Positions 1-8,242 of a stretch of 64,000 nt of DNA are shown one piece after another. The stretch's first letter is position 1. Each line of letters starts with the position of its first letter. Source of the DNA: Candidatus Rifleibacteriota bacterium (GTDB lineage: Bacteria > Muiribacteriota > Ozemobacteria > Ozemobacterales > Ozemobacteraceae); NCBI GenBank assembly GCA_015232575.1, contig JADFZL010000008.1, positions 186,001 through 250,000 of the forward strand. The letters run 5' to 3'. The notes beneath the pieces are model-generated. The model was not told the origin of the DNA. It ran no database searches and saw only the letters and a list, made by a program, of their open reading frames with translations. The translations under genes and the position numbers were made by a program.

Positions 1-942
1 TTTTTCGGAAAGAAGAAAAACCTTTTCAGCAGGTTGTCCAATGCCTGTGTAAATAGCCATTTCACTGCTGTAAGAAACAGAAAGAAGGTCGTTTCTTTCC
101 ATGTTTTTCACATTAATTGTCTTCACCGAGCCAGGATTATCAGTTAATTCGCTGATATCAAAAGGAAGCTGCAGTTTAACAACATTTCCCGGAAGACTTG
201 CTCCATTTTTTGCAAGAATGTTTCCATGTTCATCAAAAAAACAGACATATTCGTCATTGTTGAGAGAATAGGAGTCAAGAATTTTAAGAAAATCTGTGCT
301 GTCAAAATCAGCAACTGCGGCAAGAAGACCACGAACTTCGTCTTTTCCTGTAAATTCAAACACTGGAATCAGAAAAATAATCGTAAAATAGGATTTCCCT
401 TCGTTTGGAATTACAATACTGGAAATTTCTTTTTCACGTATGATCCGGTCACAATGTTTTCTTATAGTCGTACAAGCAGTGTTTCTGGAAATTTCTTCGA
501 TTTTCCTTCTGCCATTTTTCTGCTCACAGGTTATGATTGCACTATTGCTTGCGAAAAGATACATTTCGTGAAAAAATGACTGACTCTGAAGATATTCAGA
601 AACTGCTCCGGCGGATTTCTGATTCAAAGCCTGAATATCTGGATTAAACGTCAAGTTTCTCAGGCTGTCACGCTTAATCTGGAATAGCACTTCGCTGTGA
701 CTTTTCACCGCATCAAGTGCCGTCTGATGTTTTTCGACAGCCACCTTTTTAAGATATGCCGAAGCCACTTCAATGCCAAGAATTCCAAAAAGCGCCAACG
801 GAACAATTGATGCCATAAGAGTGTAAAAAATCAGCTTCCCTCTGAAAGTGTTAAGATAAGGCTTTTCAGAAGATTGTTCAATGTCTTTGGAATTCAAAGA
901 TTCAAATGAATTATTGAACCTGCCGATAAAACTTCTTATCAT
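1..942 (-). CDS. Membrane sensor protein with extracytoplasmic Cache-like domain, 3' end outside window
   Basis: An open reading frame runs from an ATG at 942 to the left edge (314 codons, no stop), so the C-terminal part is missing. After a polar N-terminus there is one hydrophobic segment at about residues 36-60 (IVPLALFGILGIEV). A long region with mixed alpha/beta character follows, containing GLLAAVADFDST and VCFFDEHGNILA, as in Cache-type periplasmic sensor domains. Proteins of this layout normally continue into a second membrane segment, HAMP and an output domain (kinase, cyclase, phosphatase or chemoreceptor). The output is not visible, so the function class is open. It is divergent from the gene at 1168. 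No good Shine-Dalgarno sequence precedes the ATG. Confidence 0.75.
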   Translation of the reverse strand, partial: MIRSFIGRFNNSFESLNSKDIEQSSEKPYLNTFRGKLIFYTLMASIVPLALFGILGIEVASAYLKKVAVEKHQTALDAVKSHSEVLFQIKRDSLRNLTFNPDIQALNQKSAGAVSEYLQSQSFFHEMYLFASNSAIITCEQKNGRRKIEEISRNTACTTIRKHCDRIIREKEISSIVIPNEGKSYFTIIFLIPVFEFTGKDEVRGLLAAVADFDSTDFLKILDSYSLNNDEYVCFFDEHGNILAKNGASLPGNVVKLQLPFDISELTDNPGSVKTINVKNMERNDLLSVSYSSEMAIYTGIGQPAEKVFLLSEK

Positions 943-1068
943 ATTTATTGTAGTTTTGAGCACTTTGTTTGTTTCCAATCACTGAATTCTAATATTATCT
1001 TAATATTAACAGCACTTGTTTATTAATACCTGAGAAGGCAGAAAAAGAAGAATACTTTTCTGAACTAT

Positions 1069-1097
1069 TTGAGATCGTATCATACATGAGTTATAAT
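1069..1097 (+). promoter_or_regulatory. Putative sigma70-type promoter for the esterase gene
   Basis: TTGAGA at 1069-1074 and a perfect TATAAT at 1092-1097 are separated by exactly 17 bases, about 70 bases upstream of the ATG at 1168. It lies in the 225-base divergent intergenic region. Assignment is by consensus only. Confidence 0.55.
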
Positions 1098-1167
1098 CTT
1101 ATTTACAATATTATGTTAATAAAATTGTGAAGTAAAAACAGAAAACACTGAATTTTCGGAGAACTCA

Positions 1168-2358
1168 ATGAGTTATCATTTATACCTTTTCGTTATGCTA
1201 CTTCTTCTATCTATACATCATCAAGCACCTGCTGCAGAAACAGTAAAAATACACTTAAAAGTTTTTGTTCCTGAAGACACCGATACAGAAAAGAAAGTTT
1301 TTCTTTGTGGGAATCTTGATATTCTGGGAAACTGGAAATCAAACGGGCTTATGCTCCAGAAAGATAGTGGAAAATTCTGGCACACAGAAATAGAAATTCC
1401 AAAGGGGAAATTATTTCTATATAAATTCACTCTGGGCGACTGGAAGCTTGTTGAAAAATGTCAAAAGGGGCTTGAAATTCCCAACCGCACACTCAGGGCT
1501 GAAAAGGCTATAAACGTTGAATGTACAGTTCAAAAATGGGGAACAAATATCGTAAAATCAACACTGACAGGAAACATAAAATTCCACGAGGAATTCACCT
1601 CAAAATATCTTAAAAATAAGCGAACTATAGCTGTTTATCTCCCGCCCCAATATGAGAAAAGCACCGGTGAGAGATTTCCGGTGCTTTACATGCACGACGG
1701 ACAGAACATTTTCGATGCTGCGACCTGTTTCTCAGGAAGCGAATGGCAGGCAGACGAGACGGCAGAGAAATTGATTGCAGAAAAAGAAATTGAGCCATTA
1801 ATTATAGTTGGAATTTACAATAACGCAGATCGAGCTGACGAGTATCTTCCAGTGCGTGATGAAATACGCAAAAAAGGAGGCAATGCTTCGGCATACGCCA
1901 GGTTTGTTACTGAAGAAGTGAAACCTTTTATTGACAAAAATTACCGAACTCTACCCGAAAGGGAAAATACGGCAATTGCGGGTTCATCCTTCGGTGGTGT
2001 AATTTCGATGTACATTGCTTCAATATATCCGGAAATCTTTTCAAAATGTGCCATTGTTTCGCCGGGCTTATGGATTGGAGACAAATGGCCAATTCGGCAG
2101 GCAAAAGAAGATGGTAAATGGATGCAGAAAATGCGCTTATGGCTTGACATGGGCACCCAGGAAGGTGATGACATTACAGAGTTCAACAAAGGAATTTCAG
2201 ATACAAGAGAACTTGAAAAATTATTTATTTCGAATGGTTTAAAATCGGGCAAAGATTACATTTATCTTGAAGTCGAAGGTGGCAGGCATCACGAAAGCGA
2301 CTGGGCTAAGCGTTTTGACAGAATACTTAAATTTTTCTTCGGTATCAAAAATAACTGA
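1168..2358 (+). CDS. Exported esterase (EstD/Fes family) with N-terminal CBM20-like module
   Basis: 396 residues. A signal peptide (about 1-22) is followed by a starch-binding-like module of the CBM20/48 type at about 24-125, containing VFLCGNLDILGNW and a Trp/Lys-rich strand pattern. An alpha/beta-hydrolase of the esterase D/enterochelin esterase family (PF00756 type) occupies about 135-396. Visible catalytic elements are the nucleophile elbow G-S-S-F-G (Ser274), a likely acid at Asp327 (WLDMG) and His374/375 in GGRHHE. The ATG follows GGAG with good spacing. Family members hydrolyse esters of varied substrates, or act as acyl or mycolyl transferases; the substrate here is unknown. The carbohydrate-binding-like module suggests a periplasmic or secreted enzyme acting near polysaccharide (inference). 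Confidence 0.82.
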   Translation: MSYHLYLFVMLLLLSIHHQAPAAETVKIHLKVFVPEDTDTEKKVFLCGNLDILGNWKSNGLMLQKDSGKFWHTEIEIPKGKLFLYKFTLGDWKLVEKCQKGLEIPNRTLRAEKAINVECTVQKWGTNIVKSTLTGNIKFHEEFTSKYLKNKRTIAVYLPPQYEKSTGERFPVLYMHDGQNIFDAATCFSGSEWQADETAEKLIAEKEIEPLIIVGIYNNADRADEYLPVRDEIRKKGGNASAYARFVTEEVKPFIDKNYRTLPERENTAIAGSSFGGVISMYIASIYPEIFSKCAIVSPGLWIGDKWPIRQAKEDGKWMQKMRLWLDMGTQEGDDITEFNKGISDTRELEKLFISNGLKSGKDYIYLEVEGGRHHESDWAKRFDRILKFFFGIKNN

Positions 2359-2396
2359 AAAATATTTTCAAACAAAGAAAAAGAGGATAAAAATAC

Positions 2397-4367
2397 ATGA
2401 ACATGAATAATTGCTTCCATAGCTTCCAAAGATCATTATTTAGCACTTTATTTAAATATCCCTTAATGATTCTTCTGATAATGCTGATACTTATCAGCGG
2501 GCAATCAGATGCAGCAGAACACAAAAAGATAGGCATCTTTCCAGGCTCATTTGATCCGATTCACTTGGATCATATCAGAATAGCAATAGATGCAGCACAG
2601 GAATATAAACTTGATAAAGTTTTTTTCCTCGTTAACAGGCTGCATCCAACAAAGAATAATCTTTCTGACTGGACATTCAGAGAAGGACTTTTAAGAAAAG
2701 CTATTTCAGAAATTGCAGACCCAAGACTTGCCCTGTTTGAAATTTCACTTGAAGCAAGTGATCCGGAAAAAATACTTGAGGAAGCACTGGAAAAATTTTC
2801 TGGAAGCTTTGTGTTTCACATAATTGGTGAAGACTCACTTGAGAAATTCACAAAAGGAAACGGCTTCAAGAGACTTGGCAGAAACTATAATCTGATTGTT
2901 AAGCCCCGTGAAGGCGAGCAACAGATTGCCAAACTACAGAAAAGAACAGATCAGAGCAGATATATCAAATATCTTCCATCTGTGAGCCACGGATTTTCAT
3001 CAACGCAGATAAGAGAGGCATGCGCAAAAGGCGACATAGACTCCCTGTATCTTCGAACACCAACTTCAGTGGCAGATGAAATCGTAAAATCAGGCGCTTA
3101 TGGTCTCGAATTCACACCGCAATGGTTTGATGCACTGATCAAAGTTTCTGAAAAATCTGAAGATGAAAAAAAATACGATGATTCAGCAGTAATACTTCCA
3201 TTCACGGTCTCTGCATCGTGGACTGCATCAATAACTTCATTTTCATTTGTCGCTCCAGATGAAGAGATCAGAAAAATTGACTTTTCTGCACCTCATTCTT
3301 TCTCTGATCTGAAAAAATATGTCGGAAACAAGTTGACCGAACTTGGAATGAAAGTTCTTGCCAAGCCTGATATCAGTGTTTTTCTCTTCAGCGGAACGGA
3401 ATCACTGCTTCATTCATGGCTTCTGGCTAATGGAGTGAAAAGTGCCGCACTGATTACAAGATCAAGATCTGTTATTACAACAGGTATTCTGCTTTGTAAA
3501 ACTTCGCTTGGAAGATATATTGCGGTAATTCCAAGAATGTACGGCAGCATGAGAGAGCTTCAGAGTCAAGCGCTGATTTCAGCAGCAATGGCACTTTCAG
3601 GAAAGCCTGCCGATTCATTTCTGATAATCAAGTCAAGAGAGCCAATCGAAGATTTCAGGGAAACACGGGAGATTTATTCAAAGTCTCTTTCATCAGTCAA
3701 ACCCGGAACAATTCATTCTGCAGTCATCGGATTCCACCGGGAAATTTCGAAAATTCTTTCTGAAAAGCACTTAAATGGCGCTATCTCAAATATTTCTGCT
3801 TATAACGACAAAGATCTTCCGCACTGCATTGCAGAGTTCAGCAATAGCGACAATACGAAGAAAAATATTCTTTTTTCCGAAAGTGTTTACGGCGATCAGT
3901 TGTTTGCGCTGCTCGACATTCTTGCAAATGAAAAGAAAATAATTAACATCATCTTCCTGGGCGGTTGCGGTGCAATAACCAATGATGCAAAAATCGGAGA
4001 TATCTTTGTTCCGTTAAGAGTCTATGACCGATCTGGAGGATACATTTTAAACAGTAACATCGTTAAAAATAGTGATATGGAAAGTCTAAACATGAAAACC
4101 GGAAACGCATATTCTGTGTTTTCACCGATACAGGAAACGGTTTCATTTATTGACGACCTTCGCAGCAAAGATTTTCAGATTATAGACGTTGAACTGTCAA
4201 GTTTTGCCAGATTTATTGCCGGGCAGGGGAATAAACAACTCATGTACAAAGCTTATTTAATAGTTTCAAACCTTCCAGGCAGCCTTGAAACCCTTGAAAA
4301 TATATCTGATATTCAGGAAACAATAGATCTTTCGATAAATAAGATCCTGAATATCATTCTGAAGTAA
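2397..4367 (+). CDS. Exported NadD-like nucleotidyltransferase fused to a nucleoside-phosphorylase-like domain
   Basis: 656 residues. A hydrophobic N-terminal segment (about 22-35, then GQSDAAE) looks like a cleavable signal peptide. It is followed directly by a cytidylyltransferase-like domain with the HxGH-type motif GSFDPIHLDH (50-59) and the C-terminal signature SSTQIR (201-206), as in nicotinate/nicotinamide mononucleotide adenylyltransferases. The region after about residue 260 ends with features resembling the PNP/UDP phosphorylase or MTA/SAH nucleosidase fold: LGGCGAI, then KIGDIFVPLRVYDRSGG, then a VELSSFA stretch in place of the usual VEMET. A Ser-rich stretch of unknown role lies between. 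The order suggests linked NAD or nucleoside chemistry, but export of an ATP-using enzyme would be strange. The first domain is well supported, the second is tentative. GAGG precedes the ATG by about 10 bases. Confidence 0.72.
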   Translation: MNMNNCFHSFQRSLFSTLFKYPLMILLIMLILISGQSDAAEHKKIGIFPGSFDPIHLDHIRIAIDAAQEYKLDKVFFLVNRLHPTKNNLSDWTFREGLLRKAISEIADPRLALFEISLEASDPEKILEEALEKFSGSFVFHIIGEDSLEKFTKGNGFKRLGRNYNLIVKPREGEQQIAKLQKRTDQSRYIKYLPSVSHGFSSTQIREACAKGDIDSLYLRTPTSVADEIVKSGAYGLEFTPQWFDALIKVSEKSEDEKKYDDSAVILPFTVSASWTASITSFSFVAPDEEIRKIDFSAPHSFSDLKKYVGNKLTELGMKVLAKPDISVFLFSGTESLLHSWLLANGVKSAALITRSRSVITTGILLCKTSLGRYIAVIPRMYGSMRELQSQALISAAMALSGKPADSFLIIKSREPIEDFRETREIYSKSLSSVKPGTIHSAVIGFHREISKILSEKHLNGAISNISAYNDKDLPHCIAEFSNSDNTKKNILFSESVYGDQLFALLDILANEKKIINIIFLGGCGAITNDAKIGDIFVPLRVYDRSGGYILNSNIVKNSDMESLNMKTGNAYSVFSPIQETVSFIDDLRSKDFQIIDVELSSFARFIAGQGNKQLMYKAYLIVSNLPGSLETLENISDIQETIDLSINKILNIILK

Positions 4368-4396
4368 GTTGATACATTCCCCGGAGGCCAATAATT

Positions 4397-6781
4397 ATGC
4401 TGAATGAAGAAATACGAAAAAATAAGACTCTTGAACTTTCTGGAATTGCATCCTTTGAATGGGATAAAAAGTGCGGTTGTTTCTCTCTTGATAGTGCATT
4501 CTTACAACTACTTGAAATTAAAAGTGCTCGCAAATGCATGAGTCTTGAGTCTTTCGAAAATCTCATTTATCCGGACGATAGAGCCAAATTTCTTCAGCAG
4601 CTTGACTTTCTGCACAATTGTGCCTCGAATATAAATTTCAGGGAAAACTTTTACGAAGCTGAAATTCGCTTCATGAATGAATCAAAAAAATGTGTATGGC
4701 TGAAATTGCGCGGACAGTTTTGCACAAATGGTGATGATACAGAACCACAGATATTTTTATGTACAGCCACAAATATTACAAAGTTGAAAGAAATAGAACA
4801 GGAAATTCTCTGTGAGTACAACCTTCTGACGACTGGTCCAACCGTGGTATTCAAATTACGCGCCGAAGAAGGTTGGCCAGCAGATTATGTTTCAGCAAAC
4901 ATTAAAAAAGAGTTTGGTTACCGTCCGGAAGAATTTACAGAAAACAGAATTTCTGTTTTTGACATTATTCATCCAGATGATGCTGACCGTGTACGCAATG
5001 ACGTTTCTGAATATGTTAAAGCCGAGATTCCCTTCTTTGAACAGGAATATAGAATAAGATCAAAGAATGGGGAATACCGTAATATATATGATTACACGGC
5101 AGTTCTGAGAGATTCATCTATGAACATAACTCATTTTCTCGGCTACGTCATAGACATAACTCACCAGAAGAAAATTGAAGAAAAACTTTCCAGACAAAGT
5201 GACGAATGGCTTGATGCATTCTGTGACTTCAGCAAGATGGGTGCAGGATCAATCTCCAATATTGTAAAGTTTTTTGTCGACAAAGTTGCCAAAATAAGCG
5301 ACAGTGAGTTCGTATTAACCGTCGAAATGATTGGAGAAGCGCCTTTCATAAGCATTCTCAATGCTGGGAATTTTTCTTTCTATCCTATTCCCCCTGAAGA
5401 ATGCCAACGGATAATTGATCAAGTGAAACCCTTGAAAATTGTTTTCGAAACTTCCGAAGAATACATTAATAATTTCAGATACGAGTTTAAAACAGATGAC
5501 CCAAAACTCGCGCCATTCTTTTTTAATGTCTCCAACCTCATGGCAATTCCAGTTCTTGAAGATGGAAAAACTCATCAGGTGGTCCTTATCGGAGAAAGAA
5601 AGCATCCGTACAACCATAATGATTCAATAAAAATTCCACAACTTGCCAACGCAATAAGAAAACTTGGCTGGATAATGATTAATTATGAAAGCTGGAAAAA
5701 AAGTCAGGAAATGTATCACAGTGCTCCCGTTGCATTCATATACTGGGATCTCTCTCGACGAATCATCGACTGGAGTAAAAAAGCTGAAACAGTTTTTGGC
5801 TGGACAAGAGAAGAAGCTGTTGGAAAAGACCTTGTGGAACTACTTGTTCCGGAACATGTAAAAGAAAACCTTAAAAACATTGCAGACTCAATCCGTGGCG
5901 GAAAATTGATTGAACACGAAATTAATGAAAATGTTACAAAATCAGGCAAGATTATCATCTGTGAATGGAATAATTCTGTTCTATCAGACAATTCAGGAAA
6001 CCCGTCATCATTTTTATCTCTTGCCCATGACATAACCGAAAAAATACAAATGGAAAAACAACTTCAGGAACAAATGAAGGAAATTAAAAAAATCAATGTG
6101 AACATGGAAGCCGCCAATAAAGAACTTGAAGCATTCTCCTATTCGGTTTCACATGATCTGCGAGCTCCCCTCAGATCTCTCGACGGTTTCTCGCAAGCGC
6201 TTCTCGAAGATTATTTTGACAAGCTGGACGAAGGTGCTAAAGATTATCTGAAAAGAATAAGAAATGCAAGCACTCGAATGGGCAGCCTTATTGAAGGCTT
6301 GCTGCAGCTTTCGAGAATTACCCGAAGTCCTATCAGCTCTGTCAAGACTGACCTTGGAATTATAGCTGAGGAAACTTTTTCGGAAATCAAAAATACGATT
6401 CCCGGAAGAGCAATAAATTTTGATGCTCAGAAAAATGTTTTTGCCAAATGCGATGAAAACCTCATCCGGGCACTGCTTCAGAATTTAATAGGAAACGCCA
6501 TAAAGTTTACTTCGAAAAAAGACCCTGCAATCATACAGTTTGGCACATTCCAAAAAGATGGAAAAACTGTATTTTTTGTAAAAGACAATGGAGCAGGCTT
6601 TGACATGAAATATTACGGAAAGCTTTTTGGTGCTTTTCAGAGACTTCATGGAGTGCAGGACTTTGAAGGCACTGGAATCGGACTTGCCACGGTGAAAAGA
6701 ATAATCAATCGTCATGGTGGCGAAATCTGGGGAGAAGCAAGAGAAAACGAGGGAGCAACCTTCTACTTTACTCTGGATTAA
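4397..6781 (+). CDS. Multi-PAS sensor histidine kinase (soluble)
   Basis: 794 residues with no membrane segment. Two PAS/PAC modules (about 15-130 and 140-258) are followed by a GAF-like stretch (about 265-430), a third PAS module (about 432-560, WSKKAETVFGW), a short coiled coil, a HisKA domain with phospho-acceptor His586 in SVSHDLRAPL, and a HATPase_c domain (about 685-794) with N-box QNLIGNAIKF, G1 DNGAGF and G2 GTGIGLA. It is a phosphorelay kinase of the phytochrome-like/hybrid PAS class, but has no receiver domain and no regulator gene next to it. GGAGG lies 9 bases before the ATG. The gene follows the nucleotidyltransferase fusion after a 29-base gap, so the two may be cotranscribed. 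The stimulus is unknown; PAS domains often bind heme, flavin or small ligands. Confidence 0.88.
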   Translation: MLNEEIRKNKTLELSGIASFEWDKKCGCFSLDSAFLQLLEIKSARKCMSLESFENLIYPDDRAKFLQQLDFLHNCASNINFRENFYEAEIRFMNESKKCVWLKLRGQFCTNGDDTEPQIFLCTATNITKLKEIEQEILCEYNLLTTGPTVVFKLRAEEGWPADYVSANIKKEFGYRPEEFTENRISVFDIIHPDDADRVRNDVSEYVKAEIPFFEQEYRIRSKNGEYRNIYDYTAVLRDSSMNITHFLGYVIDITHQKKIEEKLSRQSDEWLDAFCDFSKMGAGSISNIVKFFVDKVAKISDSEFVLTVEMIGEAPFISILNAGNFSFYPIPPEECQRIIDQVKPLKIVFETSEEYINNFRYEFKTDDPKLAPFFFNVSNLMAIPVLEDGKTHQVVLIGERKHPYNHNDSIKIPQLANAIRKLGWIMINYESWKKSQEMYHSAPVAFIYWDLSRRIIDWSKKAETVFGWTREEAVGKDLVELLVPEHVKENLKNIADSIRGGKLIEHEINENVTKSGKIIICEWNNSVLSDNSGNPSSFLSLAHDITEKIQMEKQLQEQMKEIKKINVNMEAANKELEAFSYSVSHDLRAPLRSLDGFSQALLEDYFDKLDEGAKDYLKRIRNASTRMGSLIEGLLQLSRITRSPISSVKTDLGIIAEETFSEIKNTIPGRAINFDAQKNVFAKCDENLIRALLQNLIGNAIKFTSKKDPAIIQFGTFQKDGKTVFFVKDNGAGFDMKYYGKLFGAFQRLHGVQDFEGTGIGLATVKRIINRHGGEIWGEARENEGATFYFTLD

Positions 6782-6882
6782 TGGATTAAGTACTTTTTGT
6801 TCGAAGTTTTTCCTTTTCTGCCGATAATAAGATGGGTTATTTTTATTTTCTGACCAGTCGTGCGTTTTGAAAGGAAAAACCG

Positions 6883-8235
6883 ATGGGCAAGCAATTATAC
6901 ATTATTCTTCTACTTGCTGTTACCTGTTTTGGAGGTAATTTTTCAGATATTGCAACAGCACAGGAATATCCGGAATTTGATCTTCCTGAAGATTACGAGC
7001 ATGCACCACGTGAGTCTGTCTCTTTTTCCGCAACAAATGACACAGGTACCAGCGATGAAGGAGACGATTCAGATTCTGACAGCTATACTCAGAAGTATAC
7101 CGTTAGAAAGGGAGATACACTTGGGTCGATTTCCAAAAAATTTTTTGGAACAATAAAAAGCTGGAAGAAAATTGCCAAAGCCAATAAAATTTCTGACCCA
7201 TCTGGATTAAAAGTCGGAAGAGTAATAACTATTCCGGGCAACTCTCCAGCTAAGGCTTACAACAGTGGAAGAAAGAAAAGACGTGTTATTTCTTCACCAC
7301 GCGAGTATGACCTGCCTCTTCCACCGCCACTTGACGATAGTTATTCTTCATACGACACAACAAGCGTAAGTCTTCCACCGTTGCCACCGCTTCCTGGAAA
7401 ACAAAGCGGGAGCGATGTTGTACTTTACCAGGACACAAATCTACCAAAACTCCTTCTTCCCATTGGCGGTAATAAAGAAAACACAAACAGACGATGCGTA
7501 ACTTTTGAAGGACTTACCGGTCTTACAAGAACTGTTGCCGCGTATCCACTGGGCAAAGGAAAATTTTCAACTGCGTTCGGAATTATCTGGAATGAAATAA
7601 GTAAACGCGAGGGAAACAGACTCAGAAATGGCGAAGATGGCAACTATTACCAGTTTCCTATTGCCTTAACTTATGGTGGTGAAAATTTTGAAGTTGGAAT
7701 GCTTCTGCCATTTGAATCATACGATGTTTATGCTCCGATAACTTACAATTTCCGTGATGGGTCAGACTCAGGAATGGGAGATGCCGCTTTGAGACTGAAA
7801 TTCTCCTCACAAAATGATAATATGGCCTCTGCTATCGGCTTTGGTGCAATATTTCCGACAAGCGACAGAACAATCGGAAATACTACAAGCGACAACGCAT
7901 GGGAAATATTTGGCGCAGTTTCCACCAAAAAGAAGGAAGGCGGTAATTTCCATCTTAATGGCGGTTATCAGGCTGGTTCTGGAAACACAGCCCACGAAGG
8001 CGTGTTCATAAATGTTGGTTTCGAATATGCTGCCAATGAATCATTCTCGTTCATGGGTGAAATAGGCACATATAACAGAATAAACTATGGAAGAAGCACT
8101 GATCTCACTTTGAGTTTGAGATATTTTCCAAAGAGCGGAATGGCAGTAACAATCGCAGCACCTATTTCTCTGGCAAACGACAGCTTTTTTGGATATGACT
8201 ATCGCTTGCAAGGACAGATTCAATATCATTACTGA
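6883..8235 (+). CDS. Exported LysM-domain protein with C-terminal outer-membrane beta-barrel-like domain
   Basis: 450 residues. A signal peptide ends near residue 27 (ATAQE). An acidic low-complexity stretch precedes one LysM domain at about 69-120 (YTVRKGDTLGSISKKFFG, ending VGRVITIPG), which binds peptidoglycan. A Lys/Arg and Pro-rich linker (PLPPPLDD, LPPLPPLPG) follows. The final ~250 residues have alternating aromatic and Gly-rich strands and end in a terminal aromatic (QYHY), typical of an outer-membrane beta barrel. The likely role is tying the outer membrane to peptidoglycan, or an envelope pore. LysM joined to a barrel is uncommon (OmpA-like proteins normally use a C-terminal OmpA domain). 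The start is the ATG after GAAAGG. The barrel is inferred from pattern only. Confidence 0.7.
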   Translation: MGKQLYIILLLAVTCFGGNFSDIATAQEYPEFDLPEDYEHAPRESVSFSATNDTGTSDEGDDSDSDSYTQKYTVRKGDTLGSISKKFFGTIKSWKKIAKANKISDPSGLKVGRVITIPGNSPAKAYNSGRKKRRVISSPREYDLPLPPPLDDSYSSYDTTSVSLPPLPPLPGKQSGSDVVLYQDTNLPKLLLPIGGNKENTNRRCVTFEGLTGLTRTVAAYPLGKGKFSTAFGIIWNEISKREGNRLRNGEDGNYYQFPIALTYGGENFEVGMLLPFESYDVYAPITYNFRDGSDSGMGDAALRLKFSSQNDNMASAIGFGAIFPTSDRTIGNTTSDNAWEIFGAVSTKKKEGGNFHLNGGYQAGSGNTAHEGVFINVGFEYAANESFSFMGEIGTYNRINYGRSTDLTLSLRYFPKSGMAVTIAAPISLANDSFFGYDYRLQGQIQYHY

Positions 8236-8242
8236 GGTTTGA

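Noticed and set aside
226..579. Plus-strand open frame of 117 codons
   Set aside because: It is antisense to the long uninterrupted minus-strand frame from 942 to the window edge, which shows a membrane segment and Cache-like character.
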